NCBI GenBank assembly: GCA_017303635.1
Contig: JAFLCG010000015.1
Coordinates: 1-64,000 of the forward strand
Length of the DNA: 64,000 nt
From: Anaerolineae bacterium
Lineage (GTDB): Bacteria; Chloroflexota; Anaerolineae; Aggregatilineales; Phototrophicaceae
Direction of reading: 5' to 3'
Position numbers and translations under genes: made by a program. The notes under the pieces are model-generated. The model was not told where the DNA came from. It saw only the letters and a list, made by a program, of their open reading frames with translations, and made no database searches. Every line of letters begins with the position of its first letter. Positions within the stretch are counted from its first letter, which is position 1. Positions 7,736 through 15,586 of the stretch are shown piece after piece.

Positions 7736-8029
7736 TCAACGTCGCTGATTCTTCGTCCGCACCGTGATGCGTCGGTCAGCCTGTTTGCGAACCCAGCGTA
7801 AGTAGGCTTGCAGTTCTGGCTGGCGGTGCAGCGACTCAATCGTAGAAAGTTCCATCGAGAGCGTCCGGTTGGTGAAGAAGGCGTGCAGGGTTTTGTGGCA
7901 GGCTGCGCACAAATCGACTGTCTCCCGCCCGCCTTCTGACTTGGGGACGAGATGATGGCGCGTGACCTGCTTCACTTCCCGCTGGCACAAGGCACAAAGA
8001 TAGGTTTGAGGTGTGGAGTCACGAGGCAT
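7736..8029 (-). CDS. HNH endonuclease domain protein
   Basis: A 97-residue protein that is almost entirely an HNH nuclease fold: CALC zinc knuckle at about 12-15, the HHLVPKSEGG beta-hairpin with catalytic His at about 25-34, and CAACHKTLHAFFTN at about 43-56 supplying the second knuckle and the final His. HNH enzymes nick or cut DNA using one metal ion. The protein lacks any other domain, so its target is unknown; many such short proteins are housekeeping orphans. Its stop is nearly adjacent to the convergent hydrolase stop at 7729. Confidence 0.8.
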   Translation of the reverse strand: MPRDSTPQTYLCALCQREVKQVTRHHLVPKSEGGRETVDLCAACHKTLHAFFTNRTLSMELSTIESLHRQPELQAYLRWVRKQADRRITVRTKNQRR

Positions 8030-8250
8030 ATTGGTGTTAGCTTGAACTTGAGAGCGACCGTTGGAGAATCATCAATCCTGACAATCGACGAAAAGTAGGT
8101 ATTTTCTAACCTTCCAAGCTGATTCAGGCCGATTCAAACCGTACTTGAGTTCAAATACATCACATTAATATGGTTAGTAATGCTTACCTGTTATCCCTGT
8201 AAAACAGGTACACATGCTCCGTGTTACTCTGTGTCTCTTTGTTAACTCTT
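8030..8250. other. Intergenic region upstream of the HNH gene
   Basis: About 220 AT-rich bases. The only structure I see is an inverted repeat ACCTGTT...AACAGGT around 8186-8209. Nothing here supports a gene. Confidence 0.5.
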
Positions 8251-9465
8251 CTACTTCTTGTAATACTTCCGCCCCTTCAGGCCTTCCGGCAGCAAATCAT
8301 CGGTCGTGTACTGCTCATAGCCCTTTCCGTAACCCAGGTCTTTCATCAGTTTGGTTGGCGCATTCCGCAGTGGCATCGGAATCGGCAGATTACCCAGTTT
8401 CTTGACATCATCCAGCGCCGCCCAGTAGGCATCCCCGGATGAACGATCCTTCGGGGCCAGCGCCAGATAGACTACCCCCTGCGCCAGATTGTACTGGCAC
8501 TCCGGCAGGCCAATCGTCTCGACCGCCCGGAAGACCTCGTTGGCGACCACCAACGCCGTCGGTTGGGCATTGCCCACATCTTCGCTGGCAAAGATCACCA
8601 TGCGCCGAGCAATGAATTTCGGGTCTTCGCCGGCATCCACCATCCGCGCCATGTAGTAAAGCGCCGCATCCACATTGCTGGCCCGCATACTTTTGATGAA
8701 GGCGCTAATCGTATTGAAATGTTCTTCACCACCCCGGTCATAGCGCAACGAACGGGATTGCAATGCGGTCTTCACATCCTCCAGGCTGAGGGACTGAGTC
8801 TCGGTCGCGTACAATCCGGCAGCAGACTCGAGTAGATTGAGTGATTGTCGAGCATCGCCATTGGCAAAATCCGCAATAAACTCTTTGGCTGCCGCTTCAA
8901 GCGTCACACCCAGCGTATCCGCCCCCTGCTGGACGATCTGGCGAGTTTCTTCAGCCGTTAACGCCTCCAGCACAAACACCCGTGAACGGGACAGCAGCGC
9001 CGAGTTGACTTCAAAGCTGGGGTTCTCGGTGGTCGCACCGATCAGCGTCAGAGTCCCATCCTCGACAAACGGCAGCAGATAGTCCTGCTGTGCTTTATTG
9101 AAGCGGTGGATTTCATCGAGAAACAGAACCGCGCTGCGCGGCTTGGTCGGCTGGTTGCTGCTGAATAGATCGCGCTGACCGCCCGCGCGGATTTGCTCGA
9201 CAATCGCCTGCACTTCTTTCTTGCCGGCAGAGACCGCCGAGAGTTCAAAATAGGGTCGCTGGGTTTCGTTGGCGATGATGCGGGCCAGCGTGGTCTTGCC
9301 CACCCCCGGCGGCCCCCAAAACACCATCGAATAGATGCGATCTTGCTCAATGGCCTGCCGGATAGGTTTCCCCTTGCCGACAAGATGCTGCTGACCGACA
9401 AACTCATCCAGGTTACGCGGTCGGATGCGGTCGGCTAACGGTTGGGCAGAAGTTAATTCGGTCAT
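8251..9465 (-). CDS. rarA: Replication-associated recombination protein A (RarA/MgsA AAA+ ATPase)
   Basis: A 404-residue clamp-loader-like AAA+ ATPase acting at stalled replication forks. Residues 12-25 carry the conserved RIRPRNLDEFVGQ, Walker A GPPGVGKTT is at 51-59, Walker B LFLDEIHRFNKAQQD near 115-129, sensor 1 GATTENPSFEVN, the arginine finger region LLSRSRVF, and the C-terminal tetramerisation domain with DPKFIARRMVIFASEDVG and a GYGKGYEQY tail. It is slightly short for the family but contains all motifs. It is divergent from the polycysteine leader promoter; only eight bases separate its start codon from that promoter's -35 box, so the two promoters must overlap. Confidence 0.95.
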   Translation of the reverse strand: MTELTSAQPLADRIRPRNLDEFVGQQHLVGKGKPIRQAIEQDRIYSMVFWGPPGVGKTTLARIIANETQRPYFELSAVSAGKKEVQAIVEQIRAGGQRDLFSSNQPTKPRSAVLFLDEIHRFNKAQQDYLLPFVEDGTLTLIGATTENPSFEVNSALLSRSRVFVLEALTAEETRQIVQQGADTLGVTLEAAAKEFIADFANGDARQSLNLLESAAGLYATETQSLSLEDVKTALQSRSLRYDRGGEEHFNTISAFIKSMRASNVDAALYYMARMVDAGEDPKFIARRMVIFASEDVGNAQPTALVVANEVFRAVETIGLPECQYNLAQGVVYLALAPKDRSSGDAYWAALDDVKKLGNLPIPMPLRNAPTKLMKDLGYGKGYEQYTTDDLLPEGLKGRKYYKK

Positions 9466-9473
9466 GGTCCACG

Positions 9474-9502
9474 TTGACAGTTGAACGAAAGTTCTCTATA
9501 TT
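9474..9502 (+). promoter_or_regulatory. Promoter of the polycysteine leader and sulfurtransferase operon
   Basis: A perfect -35 TTGACA (9474-9479), a 17-base spacer and a -10 TATATT (9497-9502). The expected start site is at 9509-9510, which coincides with the A of the ATG at 9510, so the transcript would be leaderless. Confidence 0.75.
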
Positions 9503-9509
9503 CTAGCGT

Positions 9510-9602
9510 ATGCTGATGACATCCTCCTCCCCCATGTGTTGCGCGTGTTGTTGTGCCTGTATGGCACCAACTGCCACGCGCCTGCTCATGGAAAGGCGAT
9601 AG
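9510..9602 (+). CDS. Leaderless Cys-rich leader peptide (putative cysteine attenuator)
   Basis: A 30-codon frame starting ATG 9510, at the predicted transcription start, and ending TAG 9600-9602. Residues 9-18 read MCCACCCACM, six cysteines in eight positions, followed by a short Arg-rich end. No ribosome site precedes it, as expected for leaderless initiation. A stable terminator (9638-9668) follows, and then thiosulfate sulfurtransferase and sufE. Leaderless polycysteine short ORFs that attenuate sulfur and cysteine operons according to Cys-tRNA supply are established in mycobacteria; the same order here, ahead of a CysA-type sulfurtransferase, makes a cysteine-sensing role likely. This is inference. 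An alternative is that the Cys run is chance, which the promoter geometry and the terminator argue against. Confidence 0.7.
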   Translation: MLMTSSSPMCCACCCACMAPTATRLLMERR

Positions 9603-9637
9603 TCACCCGCAGATCGACACACGATCCGGTCACTATC
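9598..9637 (+). promoter_or_regulatory. Leader hairpin spanning the leader-peptide stop codon
   Basis: GATAGT-C-ACC (9598-9607) pairs with GGT-C-ACTATC (9628-9637), nine pairs and one mismatch, enclosing a small GATCG/CGATC hairpin. It abuts the terminator at 9638 and contains the TAG stop, so a translating ribosome would melt it. I could not find a clear antiterminator that competes with the terminator stem. Confidence 0.5.
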
Positions 9638-9668
9638 AAGGCCGACCTGTTGCAGGGTCGGCCTTTTT
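9638..9668 (+). terminator. Intrinsic terminator in the sulfurtransferase leader
   Basis: Ten-pair stem AAGGCCGACC/GGTCGGCCTT with an eight-base loop and a run of five T. It lies between the Cys-rich leader peptide and the sulfurtransferase gene, with no gene of its own to terminate, which is the signature of an attenuator. Confidence 0.85.
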
Positions 9669-9800
9669 GTTTGCGCACAGGAGGTGTTCCTGAAGCTACC
9701 GTGAGCATTCATTGCCCGGTCAATTAGTCGCCAGTATCATCGCTGGTAGAATCCTATTTACTGTCCAAGACACAGGTATATGCATTGAGGAGATTTCTAC

Positions 9801-10670
9801 ATGAGTGACATTCAATCACGCGGCTATGTGAAAGCGGATGTGCTGGTTTCGACCGAGTGGGTCGCTAGCAATCTGAACAACCCCGCCTACCGCATCATCG
9901 AATCGAACGAGGATCCGCTGCTCTACCCTTCCGGGCATATTCCAGGCGCAGTACAGGTCGATTGGACGACTGACCTGAACGATCCGCTGCGCCGTGATTA
10001 CCTGGATAAAGCCGGGTTTGACGCGCTGGCTTCCCGCATCGGCATCACCAAAGACACGACCGTCATCTTCTACGGCGACAAGAATAACTGGTGGGCTACC
10101 TACGCCTTCTGGGTGTTCCAGTTGTTCGGGCATACCAATGCGAAGGTCATGGATGGTGGTCGCCTCAAGTGGGAAAAGGAAGGTCGTGAACTGACCCGTG
10201 AAGTGCCGACCTACCCCGCCACCAGCTACAGCGCCCCGGAACGCGACGACACCCAAATCCGCGCCTTCCGTGATGAGGTGCTGGCGCATGTGAAGGCTGG
10301 TCTGCCGCTGGTCGATGTCCGCTCCCCTGATGAATTTAGCGGCAAGAAGCTGCACATGGAAGGTTATCCGCAGGAAGGTGCCCTGCGCGGTGGTCACATC
10401 CCCGGCGCACAGAGTGTCCCCTGGGCGCGTGCCATCAATCCGGACGATGGCACCTTCAAGAACGCAGTTGATCTGAAGGCCATTTACGAAGGTGAGAAGG
10501 GCCTCAAGCCGACGGATGATGTAGTGGCCTACTGCCGCATCGGTGAGCGCAGCAGCCACACCTGGTTCGTGCTGACCTACCTACTCGGCTACCAAAAAGT
10601 CCGCAACTACGACGGGAGTTGGACGGAATGGGGCAACTCGGTCGGTGTGCCGATTGAAAAATCGGTGTAA
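9801..10670 (+). CDS. Thiosulfate sulfurtransferase (tandem rhodanese, CysA/SseA type)
   Basis: A 289-residue two-domain rhodanese. The inactive N-terminal domain (about 10-135) has YPSGHIPGAVQVDW; the catalytic C-terminal domain (about 150-285) has VDVRSPDEFSG, GGHIPGAQSVPW and the active-site loop CRIGERSSHTW with Cys245. The CRIGERSS loop is the thiosulfate:cyanide sulfurtransferase type and matches mycobacterial CysA2/CysA3. It moves sulfane sulfur from thiosulfate to thiol acceptors in the cytoplasm. GGAG lies ten bases before the ATG. It follows the Cys-rich leader and its terminator, and sufE follows about 85 bases downstream, so the pair probably forms a sulfur-mobilisation unit controlled by the leader. 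Confidence 0.93.
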   Translation: MSDIQSRGYVKADVLVSTEWVASNLNNPAYRIIESNEDPLLYPSGHIPGAVQVDWTTDLNDPLRRDYLDKAGFDALASRIGITKDTTVIFYGDKNNWWATYAFWVFQLFGHTNAKVMDGGRLKWEKEGRELTREVPTYPATSYSAPERDDTQIRAFRDEVLAHVKAGLPLVDVRSPDEFSGKKLHMEGYPQEGALRGGHIPGAQSVPWARAINPDDGTFKNAVDLKAIYEGEKGLKPTDDVVAYCRIGERSSHTWFVLTYLLGYQKVRNYDGSWTEWGNSVGVPIEKSV

Positions 10671-10692
10671 CCCAGTCACAATGTAGCGCTGT

Positions 10693-10717
10693 AGGGGTGA
10701 TCCGCTGGATCACCCCT
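10693..10717. repeat. GTAGGGG-type palindrome
   Basis: AGGGGTGATCC, three-base loop, GGATCACCCCT. One of at least six such palindromes between genes in this window; here between sulfurtransferase and sufE. Confidence 0.75.
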
Positions 10718-10754
10718 ATGCTGTGAACTCAATTCAGGATCCACAACACACATT

Positions 10755-11195
10755 ATGGCGAATTACCCGGCTAAACTGGCGGAACTGGTCGAAGACTTCG
10801 AGAGCATCACCAACCGCAACGAACGCGCTGAATACCTGATCGAAATTGCTGACCGATTCTCCTCAGTCAAGGTGCCCGCCAGCATCGCCACCAAACCCTA
10901 CGACGAAAGCCACCGCGTCCCAGCCTGCGAATCCGATGCCTTTGTCTGGGCGACCGAGAATCCGGATGGCACGCTGAAGTATTACTTCGATGTCCTCAAC
11001 CCGCAGGGCCTCTCCGCGATGGCGATCAGCGTCATCCTGGAGGAAACCTGCTCCGGGCGACCTTTGCGGGAAGTAGCAGCCCTCAGTACCGAGATCATTT
11101 TCTCGATCTTCGGGCGGGAAGTCTCGATGGGCAAAGGGCAAGGCTTAATGGGCATCGTCAACATGGTTATGGCCGAGGCCAAAAGGCGGTTGTGA
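10755..11195 (+). CDS. sufE: SufE-like cysteine desulfuration protein
   Basis: A 146-residue SufE-fold sulfur acceptor. It opens with a helical LAELVEDFESITNRNERAEYLIEIADRF segment in split form, has the sulfur-accepting Cys58 in RVPACESDAFVW at the loop position equivalent to E. coli SufE Cys51, and ends in a long helix with GREVSMGKGQGLMGIV. SufE takes persulfide sulfur from SufS and passes it to the SufBCD scaffold for Fe-S cluster assembly. No sufS or sufBCD lies nearby. Its position after the sulfurtransferase suggests that thiosulfate-derived sulfur could be one feed; that is inference. Confidence 0.9.
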   Translation: MANYPAKLAELVEDFESITNRNERAEYLIEIADRFSSVKVPASIATKPYDESHRVPACESDAFVWATENPDGTLKYYFDVLNPQGLSAMAISVILEETCSGRPLREVAALSTEIIFSIFGREVSMGKGQGLMGIVNMVMAEAKRRL

Positions 11196-11238
11196 AGCCC
11201 TCACAGGCTGGATATAGTCAGGTATCCAATACGGGCAG

Positions 11239-11304
11239 CCCTCACCCCCTAGCCCCCTCACCCAGCTGCCGCCCGCCGAAGACGGCGCGGCGGGGAGAGG
11301 GGGA
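11239..11304. repeat. Dispersed CCCTCACCCC-type palindromic repeat, copy 2
   Basis: CCCTCACCCCCTAGCCCCCT...GGGGAGAGGGGG with an inner GCCGCC/GGCGCGGCGG arm. Same family as the repeats at 2067 and 26497, and again downstream of a stop codon. Confidence 0.75.
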
Positions 11305-11372
11305 AAAAGACAGAAGTTATGGGCGTGGGCGAAAGTCCGAAATAGAACTTCTCCAACAGAGGATTTGATACC

Positions 11373-12467
11373 ATGACTGTCCATTCACGCATTCATCTGG
11401 CACCGTCGTTCTTCACGGAAAAAGAAAAACCCCTCTTTGAGTCCGGCGAGCTGCGCGCATCGGTCTTCCGCTATGACAGCGATATTGCTGCCCTGCGCCT
11501 GAGCAACAGCCTCGGCGAGATCATCTGCCTTCCCTTCCAGGGGCAGCAGGTATGGTCAGTGGTCTTCAACGGACGCCCGCTGCACATGAAGTCCATGTTC
11601 ACCGACCCGCGCCCGACCCGCGAATATCTGCAGAATTACGGTGCCTTCCTCGTCCATTGCGGCATGACTGCCATGGGTGTGCCCAGCAAAGATGACAATC
11701 ACCCCCTACACGGTGAACTCCCCCATGCGACCTATAGCAAAGCCTATCTGGAACTGGGCGAAGACGAACGCGGCACCTATCTGGCGCTGGGCGGACTCTA
11801 CCAGCACACCATCGCTTTCAGCACCAACTACACCGCCGAGCCAATGACCAAGCTCTACGCGGGGTCGAGCCTGCTGAGCATGTCGATGACAGTGACGAAT
11901 CTCAAGAACACGCCGCAAGAATACATGTATATGGCACATGTCAACTTCCGCCCGGTCGATCATGGGCGGTTTGTGTATACCGCACCGGCAACCACCGAGT
12001 ACATTCAAGTGCGCCCCATGGCCCCCCACCTGAAGTTCCCGGCTAATTACAAGGATTTCATCGAAGACCTGGGCGCACACCCGGAAAAGCATCACGTCCT
12101 CATCCCCGGCACACCCTACGACCCGGAAGCCGTCCTCTACATCAAATACCTGGCGGATGAGCAAGGTTGGGCGCATAGCATGCTCGTACACCCGGATGGC
12201 AGCGGGGATTACATCCGGCACCGCCCGGATCAACTGGATCACGGCGTGCGCTGGATTTCCCGCACTGCTGATCAGGATTGCCTGGGCATTGTGCTGCCTT
12301 CCACCGCCAGGGCCGATGGCTACACCATTGAAAAGTCACGCGGCAATGTGAAGACAATGCCTGCCCACGGGCGTTTCCACTGTGAGTATGTGGCGGGAGC
12401 CGTGAGCCAGGCCGAGGTTGAGCAGATCGAGACCAAGGTGAGCGGACTCTTGAAAGCGCATGGCTGA
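11373..12467 (+). CDS. DUF4432 family, galactose-mutarotase-like fold protein
   Basis: A 364-residue all-beta protein of the aldose-1-epimerase-like superfamily (DUF4432). Consistent marks are NSLGEIICLPFQGQQVWSV at about 49-67, a HCGMTAMG stretch near 99, HPLHGELPHA near 113 with the paired histidines typical of mutarotase-like active sites, and repeated strands through GIVLPSTARADGY to the end. No signal peptide. GAGGA precedes the ATG. It sits upstream of the SorC-controlled sugar cluster, separated by a strong terminator and a hydrolase, and may act on the same sugar or its derivative. The reaction is not known for this family. Confidence 0.8.
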   Translation: MTVHSRIHLAPSFFTEKEKPLFESGELRASVFRYDSDIAALRLSNSLGEIICLPFQGQQVWSVVFNGRPLHMKSMFTDPRPTREYLQNYGAFLVHCGMTAMGVPSKDDNHPLHGELPHATYSKAYLELGEDERGTYLALGGLYQHTIAFSTNYTAEPMTKLYAGSSLLSMSMTVTNLKNTPQEYMYMAHVNFRPVDHGRFVYTAPATTEYIQVRPMAPHLKFPANYKDFIEDLGAHPEKHHVLIPGTPYDPEAVLYIKYLADEQGWAHSMLVHPDGSGDYIRHRPDQLDHGVRWISRTADQDCLGIVLPSTARADGYTIEKSRGNVKTMPAHGRFHCEYVAGAVSQAEVEQIETKVSGLLKAHG

Positions 12468-12531
12468 CCGCTGCTGGCCTTGAGTGAATAGTCAGCGATC
12501 AATCTCAATTTCGCCACCTGCCAGACAGTAC

Positions 12532-12575
12532 AAAACCGGGACTCTTGTCGATACAAGGGTCCCGGTTTTAATTTG
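12532..12575 (+). terminator. Intrinsic terminator after the DUF4432 gene
   Basis: A 17-pair stem AAAACCGGGACTCTTGT against ACAAGGGTCCCGGTTTT with one wobble, a CGAT loop, and a TTTTAATTT tail. The A-rich 5' side makes it bidirectional. Confidence 0.9.
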
Positions 12576-12651
12576 TGCAAACCATCCCTAATTGGCTCTA
12601 AACCAGCGCGTTACAATCAGCGCATCACCTTGCTATCGAAAGGAAAAGATT

Positions 12652-13599
12652 ATGTTTCGAGCGACCGTTCGTTTGATGGTGCTGGCGGTTCTGCTGTTGT
12701 TGGTCGTCCCGGCCACGGCTCAAGAAGACATGGCGGCACAAGTCGAGGCCTTAATGGCTTCGGAGCCTACTTTCGAATATGCCGAAAGCATCGTGAACTT
12801 TGAGAATGAAGGTCTGAACATCATCGGCACGCTGGCAATGCCGACTACCGACGAGGCCGTCCCGTTGGTCCTGCTCTTCCACGGATTCAAAGGCGAACGC
12901 GACGAACTACCCATCGTCAATACGGAAGAAGCCATGTACAGCCGCACCGCCCGGATCTTCGCCGAACGCGGCATCGCCACCCTGCGCATTGAGTTCCGGG
13001 GTTCCGGCGAAAGCGAAGGTTTGTGGGAAGATACGACCTTCACCGGGCAGATCAGCGATGCGCTGGTCGCACTGGATTTCGCCCAGACCGTCGAAGGGGT
13101 TGACCCAGAACGGATCGGCATCATCGGTCTGAGCCAGGGCGGTCTGGTGGCAGCCTCCGCCGCTGGTCAGGATGCGCGGGTGAAATCGCTGGTATTGTGG
13201 TCGGCAGCGGCCAACCCCGCTTCCAATTTCAGCGCCCTGCTGCCGATGGAACTCATCCAGCAAGGGCTGGCGCTGCCCGATGGGGAAGCGCTGCCTGTCA
13301 CCCTTCCCTGGGGTGAAGAAACCAGCATGAAACGCGCCTTCTTTGAAGAACTGTTCACGGTTGACCCGGTAGCGGCGATCACTGCCTACAGTGGGCCGAT
13401 GCTGGTGGTGGTCGGCAGCCGGGATACCACCGTCTATCCGCAGCCACAACAAGGGCAAGTCTTCCTGAATTACCACGAGGGTGAAGAAGCGCTGGTGGTG
13501 CTGGATGGTGACCACGTCTTTGATGTGTTAGCCACCGGGCCGGAAGTCGTGGATCAGGCGATCTTTAACAGCCTGGCCTGGTTCATGGAAACGCTGTAG
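12652..13599 (+). CDS. Exported alpha/beta hydrolase
   Basis: A 315-residue protein beginning with a signal peptide (residues 1-23, basic MFRATVR then LMVLAVLLLLVVPATAQ). The start is ATG 12652, preceded by AGGAAAAG. The mature part has the oxyanion strand LLFHGFKGERDE, a GSGESEG motif, the nucleophile elbow GLSQGG at about residues 161-166, the acid in GSRDTT and the base in DGDHVF. This is the dienelactone hydrolase/acyl-peptidase-like branch, acting outside the membrane. Substrate unknown. It is flanked by a terminator upstream and a palindrome downstream, so it is monocistronic. Confidence 0.85.
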   Translation: MFRATVRLMVLAVLLLLVVPATAQEDMAAQVEALMASEPTFEYAESIVNFENEGLNIIGTLAMPTTDEAVPLVLLFHGFKGERDELPIVNTEEAMYSRTARIFAERGIATLRIEFRGSGESEGLWEDTTFTGQISDALVALDFAQTVEGVDPERIGIIGLSQGGLVAASAAGQDARVKSLVLWSAAANPASNFSALLPMELIQQGLALPDGEALPVTLPWGEETSMKRAFFEELFTVDPVAAITAYSGPMLVVVGSRDTTVYPQPQQGQVFLNYHEGEEALVVLDGDHVFDVLATGPEVVDQAIFNSLAWFMETL

Positions 13600-13609
13600 G
13601 TTACAGAAT

Positions 13610-13636
13610 ATCGGGCGATCCGATGGATCGCCCGAT
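13610..13636. repeat. Perfect intergenic palindrome after the exported hydrolase
   Basis: Twelve-pair stem ATCGGGCGATCC/GGATCGCCCGAT with a three-base loop, of the same general type as the palindromes at 10693, 33283, 49123 and 50444. No T run on the plus strand. Confidence 0.8.
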
Positions 13637-13643
13637 GACTTTC

Positions 13644-13708
13644 TTGACAAGATCCCATCCATTGCGGTAGAGTCTGAACAACTGCACAATTCACTGTGCA
13701 TTTGTTCA
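13644..13708 (+). promoter_or_regulatory. Promoter and palindromic operator of the SorC-type regulator
   Basis: A -35 TTGACA (13644-13649), an 18-base spacer and a weak -10 TAGAGT (13668-13673) are followed by a 34-base near-perfect inverted repeat, TGAACAA-C-TGCACA with TGTGCA-T-TTGTTCA, at 13675-13708. It covers the start site and lies 28 bases before the regulator's ATG. TGAACA half-sites are known for SorC/LsrR-type regulators, so autoregulation is likely. Confidence 0.75.
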
Positions 13709-13736
13709 AAAGTAATTGATTGAAGCCTTTTAGCCT

Positions 13737-14717
13737 ATGAATGACTTTGCCGACGACCATCACAGCGAATTACTCGCCCAGGTGGCTTCCCTCTACTATG
13801 AGCAGGACAAGACGCAAAACGAGATTGCGGCTGAATTATCGCTTTCCCGCGTGAAAGTGCATCGTCTATTGCAGGAGGCTCGCAGCAGCGGTGTGGTGCA
13901 GATCACCATTCATTGGCCCATGAGCAGTGATCTTGAGCTCGCTTCCGCGTTGGAAAGTCGTTTTGGGTTACAGAAGGCGATCGTCCTGCGGGTACGCCGG
14001 GCAGATGATCCGCAAACACTCCCCCGCCTGGGCCAACTCACCGCCCGTTTTCTCGAATCGCGTTTACGGCAAGCGACCACCATGGCGATTTGTGTGGGCC
14101 GCGCCACATATGAAGTCGTCCATGCCATCAGCCCGGATGCCCAGACGAAAGTGCAGGTCGCGCAGGCGATTGGCACCATGCCCCGCTTCTACCAGAAGTA
14201 CGATAGTTCCGCGCTGGTCGGGCAACTGGCGCAAAAGTTGGGCGGCGGCGTCAGCTACTTGCCTTCGCCACTCATGGCCGATACCCCGGAAGCAGCCCAC
14301 GTCATCCGCAGCCAACGCGATATTGAAGAGGCGCTGCATGTGGCGCGTTCAGCCGATATCGCCCTGATCGGTATCGGCACGCTCGATCCGCAAACGTCGG
14401 GGTTTGTAAAAACAGGTCTGGTTGACCAGGCCGGACTGGAACGGTTACGCCGCGAAGGCGCAGTTGGCGATATGGGCTGGCGCATGATTAGCGCTGATGG
14501 GCAGCTATTCCCGGCTGATTTCGACCCGCGCATTATCGGCCTGACCCTGGATGATTTCCAGCGCATCCCCATGACAATTGCCGTTGCCAGCGGAGCGGTC
14601 AAGGCACAGGCCATACTCGGTGCGTTGCGCTCCGGTGTAATAAATGTGCTGGCAACCGACAGCGAAACCGCCAGCCTTGTGCTACAGGCAGAGGCAGAAA
14701 TCACTGTAGACGCATAA
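13737..14717 (+). CDS. SorC/DeoR-type sugar-responsive transcriptional regulator
   Basis: A 326-residue SorC-family regulator. Residues 10-55 are the helix-turn-helix (LYYEQDKTQNEIAAELSLSR then VKVHRLLQEAR), followed by a 270-residue sugar-phosphate-binding domain with the family landmarks VGRATYEV, ALIGIGTLDP near 214-223, GAVGDMGWRMIS and GVINVLATD near the C-terminus. Such proteins bind DNA as tetramers and release it on binding a phosphorylated sugar. A strong palindrome overlaps its own promoter. It heads a plus-strand run of an epimerase, a dehydrogenase and an ABC sugar importer, which it most probably controls. Confidence 0.92.
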   Translation: MNDFADDHHSELLAQVASLYYEQDKTQNEIAAELSLSRVKVHRLLQEARSSGVVQITIHWPMSSDLELASALESRFGLQKAIVLRVRRADDPQTLPRLGQLTARFLESRLRQATTMAICVGRATYEVVHAISPDAQTKVQVAQAIGTMPRFYQKYDSSALVGQLAQKLGGGVSYLPSPLMADTPEAAHVIRSQRDIEEALHVARSADIALIGIGTLDPQTSGFVKTGLVDQAGLERLRREGAVGDMGWRMISADGQLFPADFDPRIIGLTLDDFQRIPMTIAVASGAVKAQAILGALRSGVINVLATDSETASLVLQAEAEITVDA

Positions 14718-14783
14718 AGTTAATTGGAAGCGATTAAACACATCGCAGCCAAAGTACAAGCGCACAAAGAGAGAACCATCAAG

Positions 14784-15581
14784 ATGACCGAAACTATCGG
14801 GAAAGTATCGCAGCAGTGTAAAATCGCCGCCGGGTTGTTCTGGGCGGATTATGCCTACCTGGGCGCAACCGTCAAGGAATTGGAGACCGCCGGGGTAGAT
14901 TGGATTCATATCGAGGTCCGCGATGGCAAGTACATGGACTTCGGGATGCCACGCGGCGGGTTCGACATCATCGAAGGCACACGCAAATCAACTTCTTTGG
15001 AGATTGAAGCGCAGCTCCAGATGGTACGCCCCAGTTTCGATGTCTTCGACCAGTTGAAGGATTTGGGGGTCAACCTCATCAGCCTACCGATTGAGACGAT
15101 GGGTGAACTCATGTTCCAGAGCATCACCTACATCAGGGAAAAGCTCGATCTAAAGGTAGGTGTTTGGGCTTGGCAGGGCGTCCCCGCAGTCGCCTTTGAG
15201 CAGTACATCCACCCATACATTGACATCATCGAATACGAGTGCCGTGCCCCCTTCTGGGTTAAGCCAGTGGCGGGCAAAAGCCCCCACACGATTGACCAAC
15301 TCGTCGTCGACACAGTCCACCGTCTGCACCAGATGATTGTCGATGCCGGCATGGAAGATCGTATTGAACTCATGGAAGACGGCGGCTTAAATGCAGGCAA
15401 CGTCAGTGATTTCATCCGCGTCGGCATGACGGTGGGTGAATTTTCTTCACCGCTGCTCAAGGGGCCAAATGGCAAGTATGAACCGGGTACAGGCGGCATC
15501 ACCGCTGCGGTGCAGAAGCTGCGCGGGGTGATGAGCGAAGCCAGCCATCAGTATCGTTCGGCTGACGGAAAGCTGAAGTAA
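14784..15581 (+). CDS. Ribulose-phosphate 3-epimerase-like TIM-barrel protein
   Basis: A 265-residue (beta/alpha)8 protein. The start is ATG 14784 after AAAGAGAG; an in-frame TTG lies 60 bases upstream. Barrel landmarks of pentulose/hexulose phosphate 3-epimerases are recognisable: KIAAGLFWADYAYLG near the N-terminus (strand 1), AGVDWIHIEVRDGKYMDFGM near 40-58 (strand 2 with the acidic residue of the HxDxxDG motif replaced by HIEVRDG), strand 3 MVRPSFDVFDQL, and EDGGLNAGNVSDF near 210 (strand 7). The motif differs from canonical Rpe, so another ketose phosphate such as a hexulose phosphate is plausible. It lies between the SorC regulator and a Gfo/Idh/MocA dehydrogenase, and starts 66 bases after the regulator's stop. 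Confidence 0.75.
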   Translation: MTETIGKVSQQCKIAAGLFWADYAYLGATVKELETAGVDWIHIEVRDGKYMDFGMPRGGFDIIEGTRKSTSLEIEAQLQMVRPSFDVFDQLKDLGVNLISLPIETMGELMFQSITYIREKLDLKVGVWAWQGVPAVAFEQYIHPYIDIIEYECRAPFWVKPVAGKSPHTIDQLVVDTVHRLHQMIVDAGMEDRIELMEDGGLNAGNVSDFIRVGMTVGEFSSPLLKGPNGKYEPGTGGITAAVQKLRGVMSEASHQYRSADGKLK

Positions 15582-15586
15582 GCGCC

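Noticed and set aside
9536..9727. 63-codon plus-strand frame overlapping the Cys-rich leader
   Set aside because: Runs through the terminator hairpin and has no start signal; the leaderless frame at 9510 fits the promoter.
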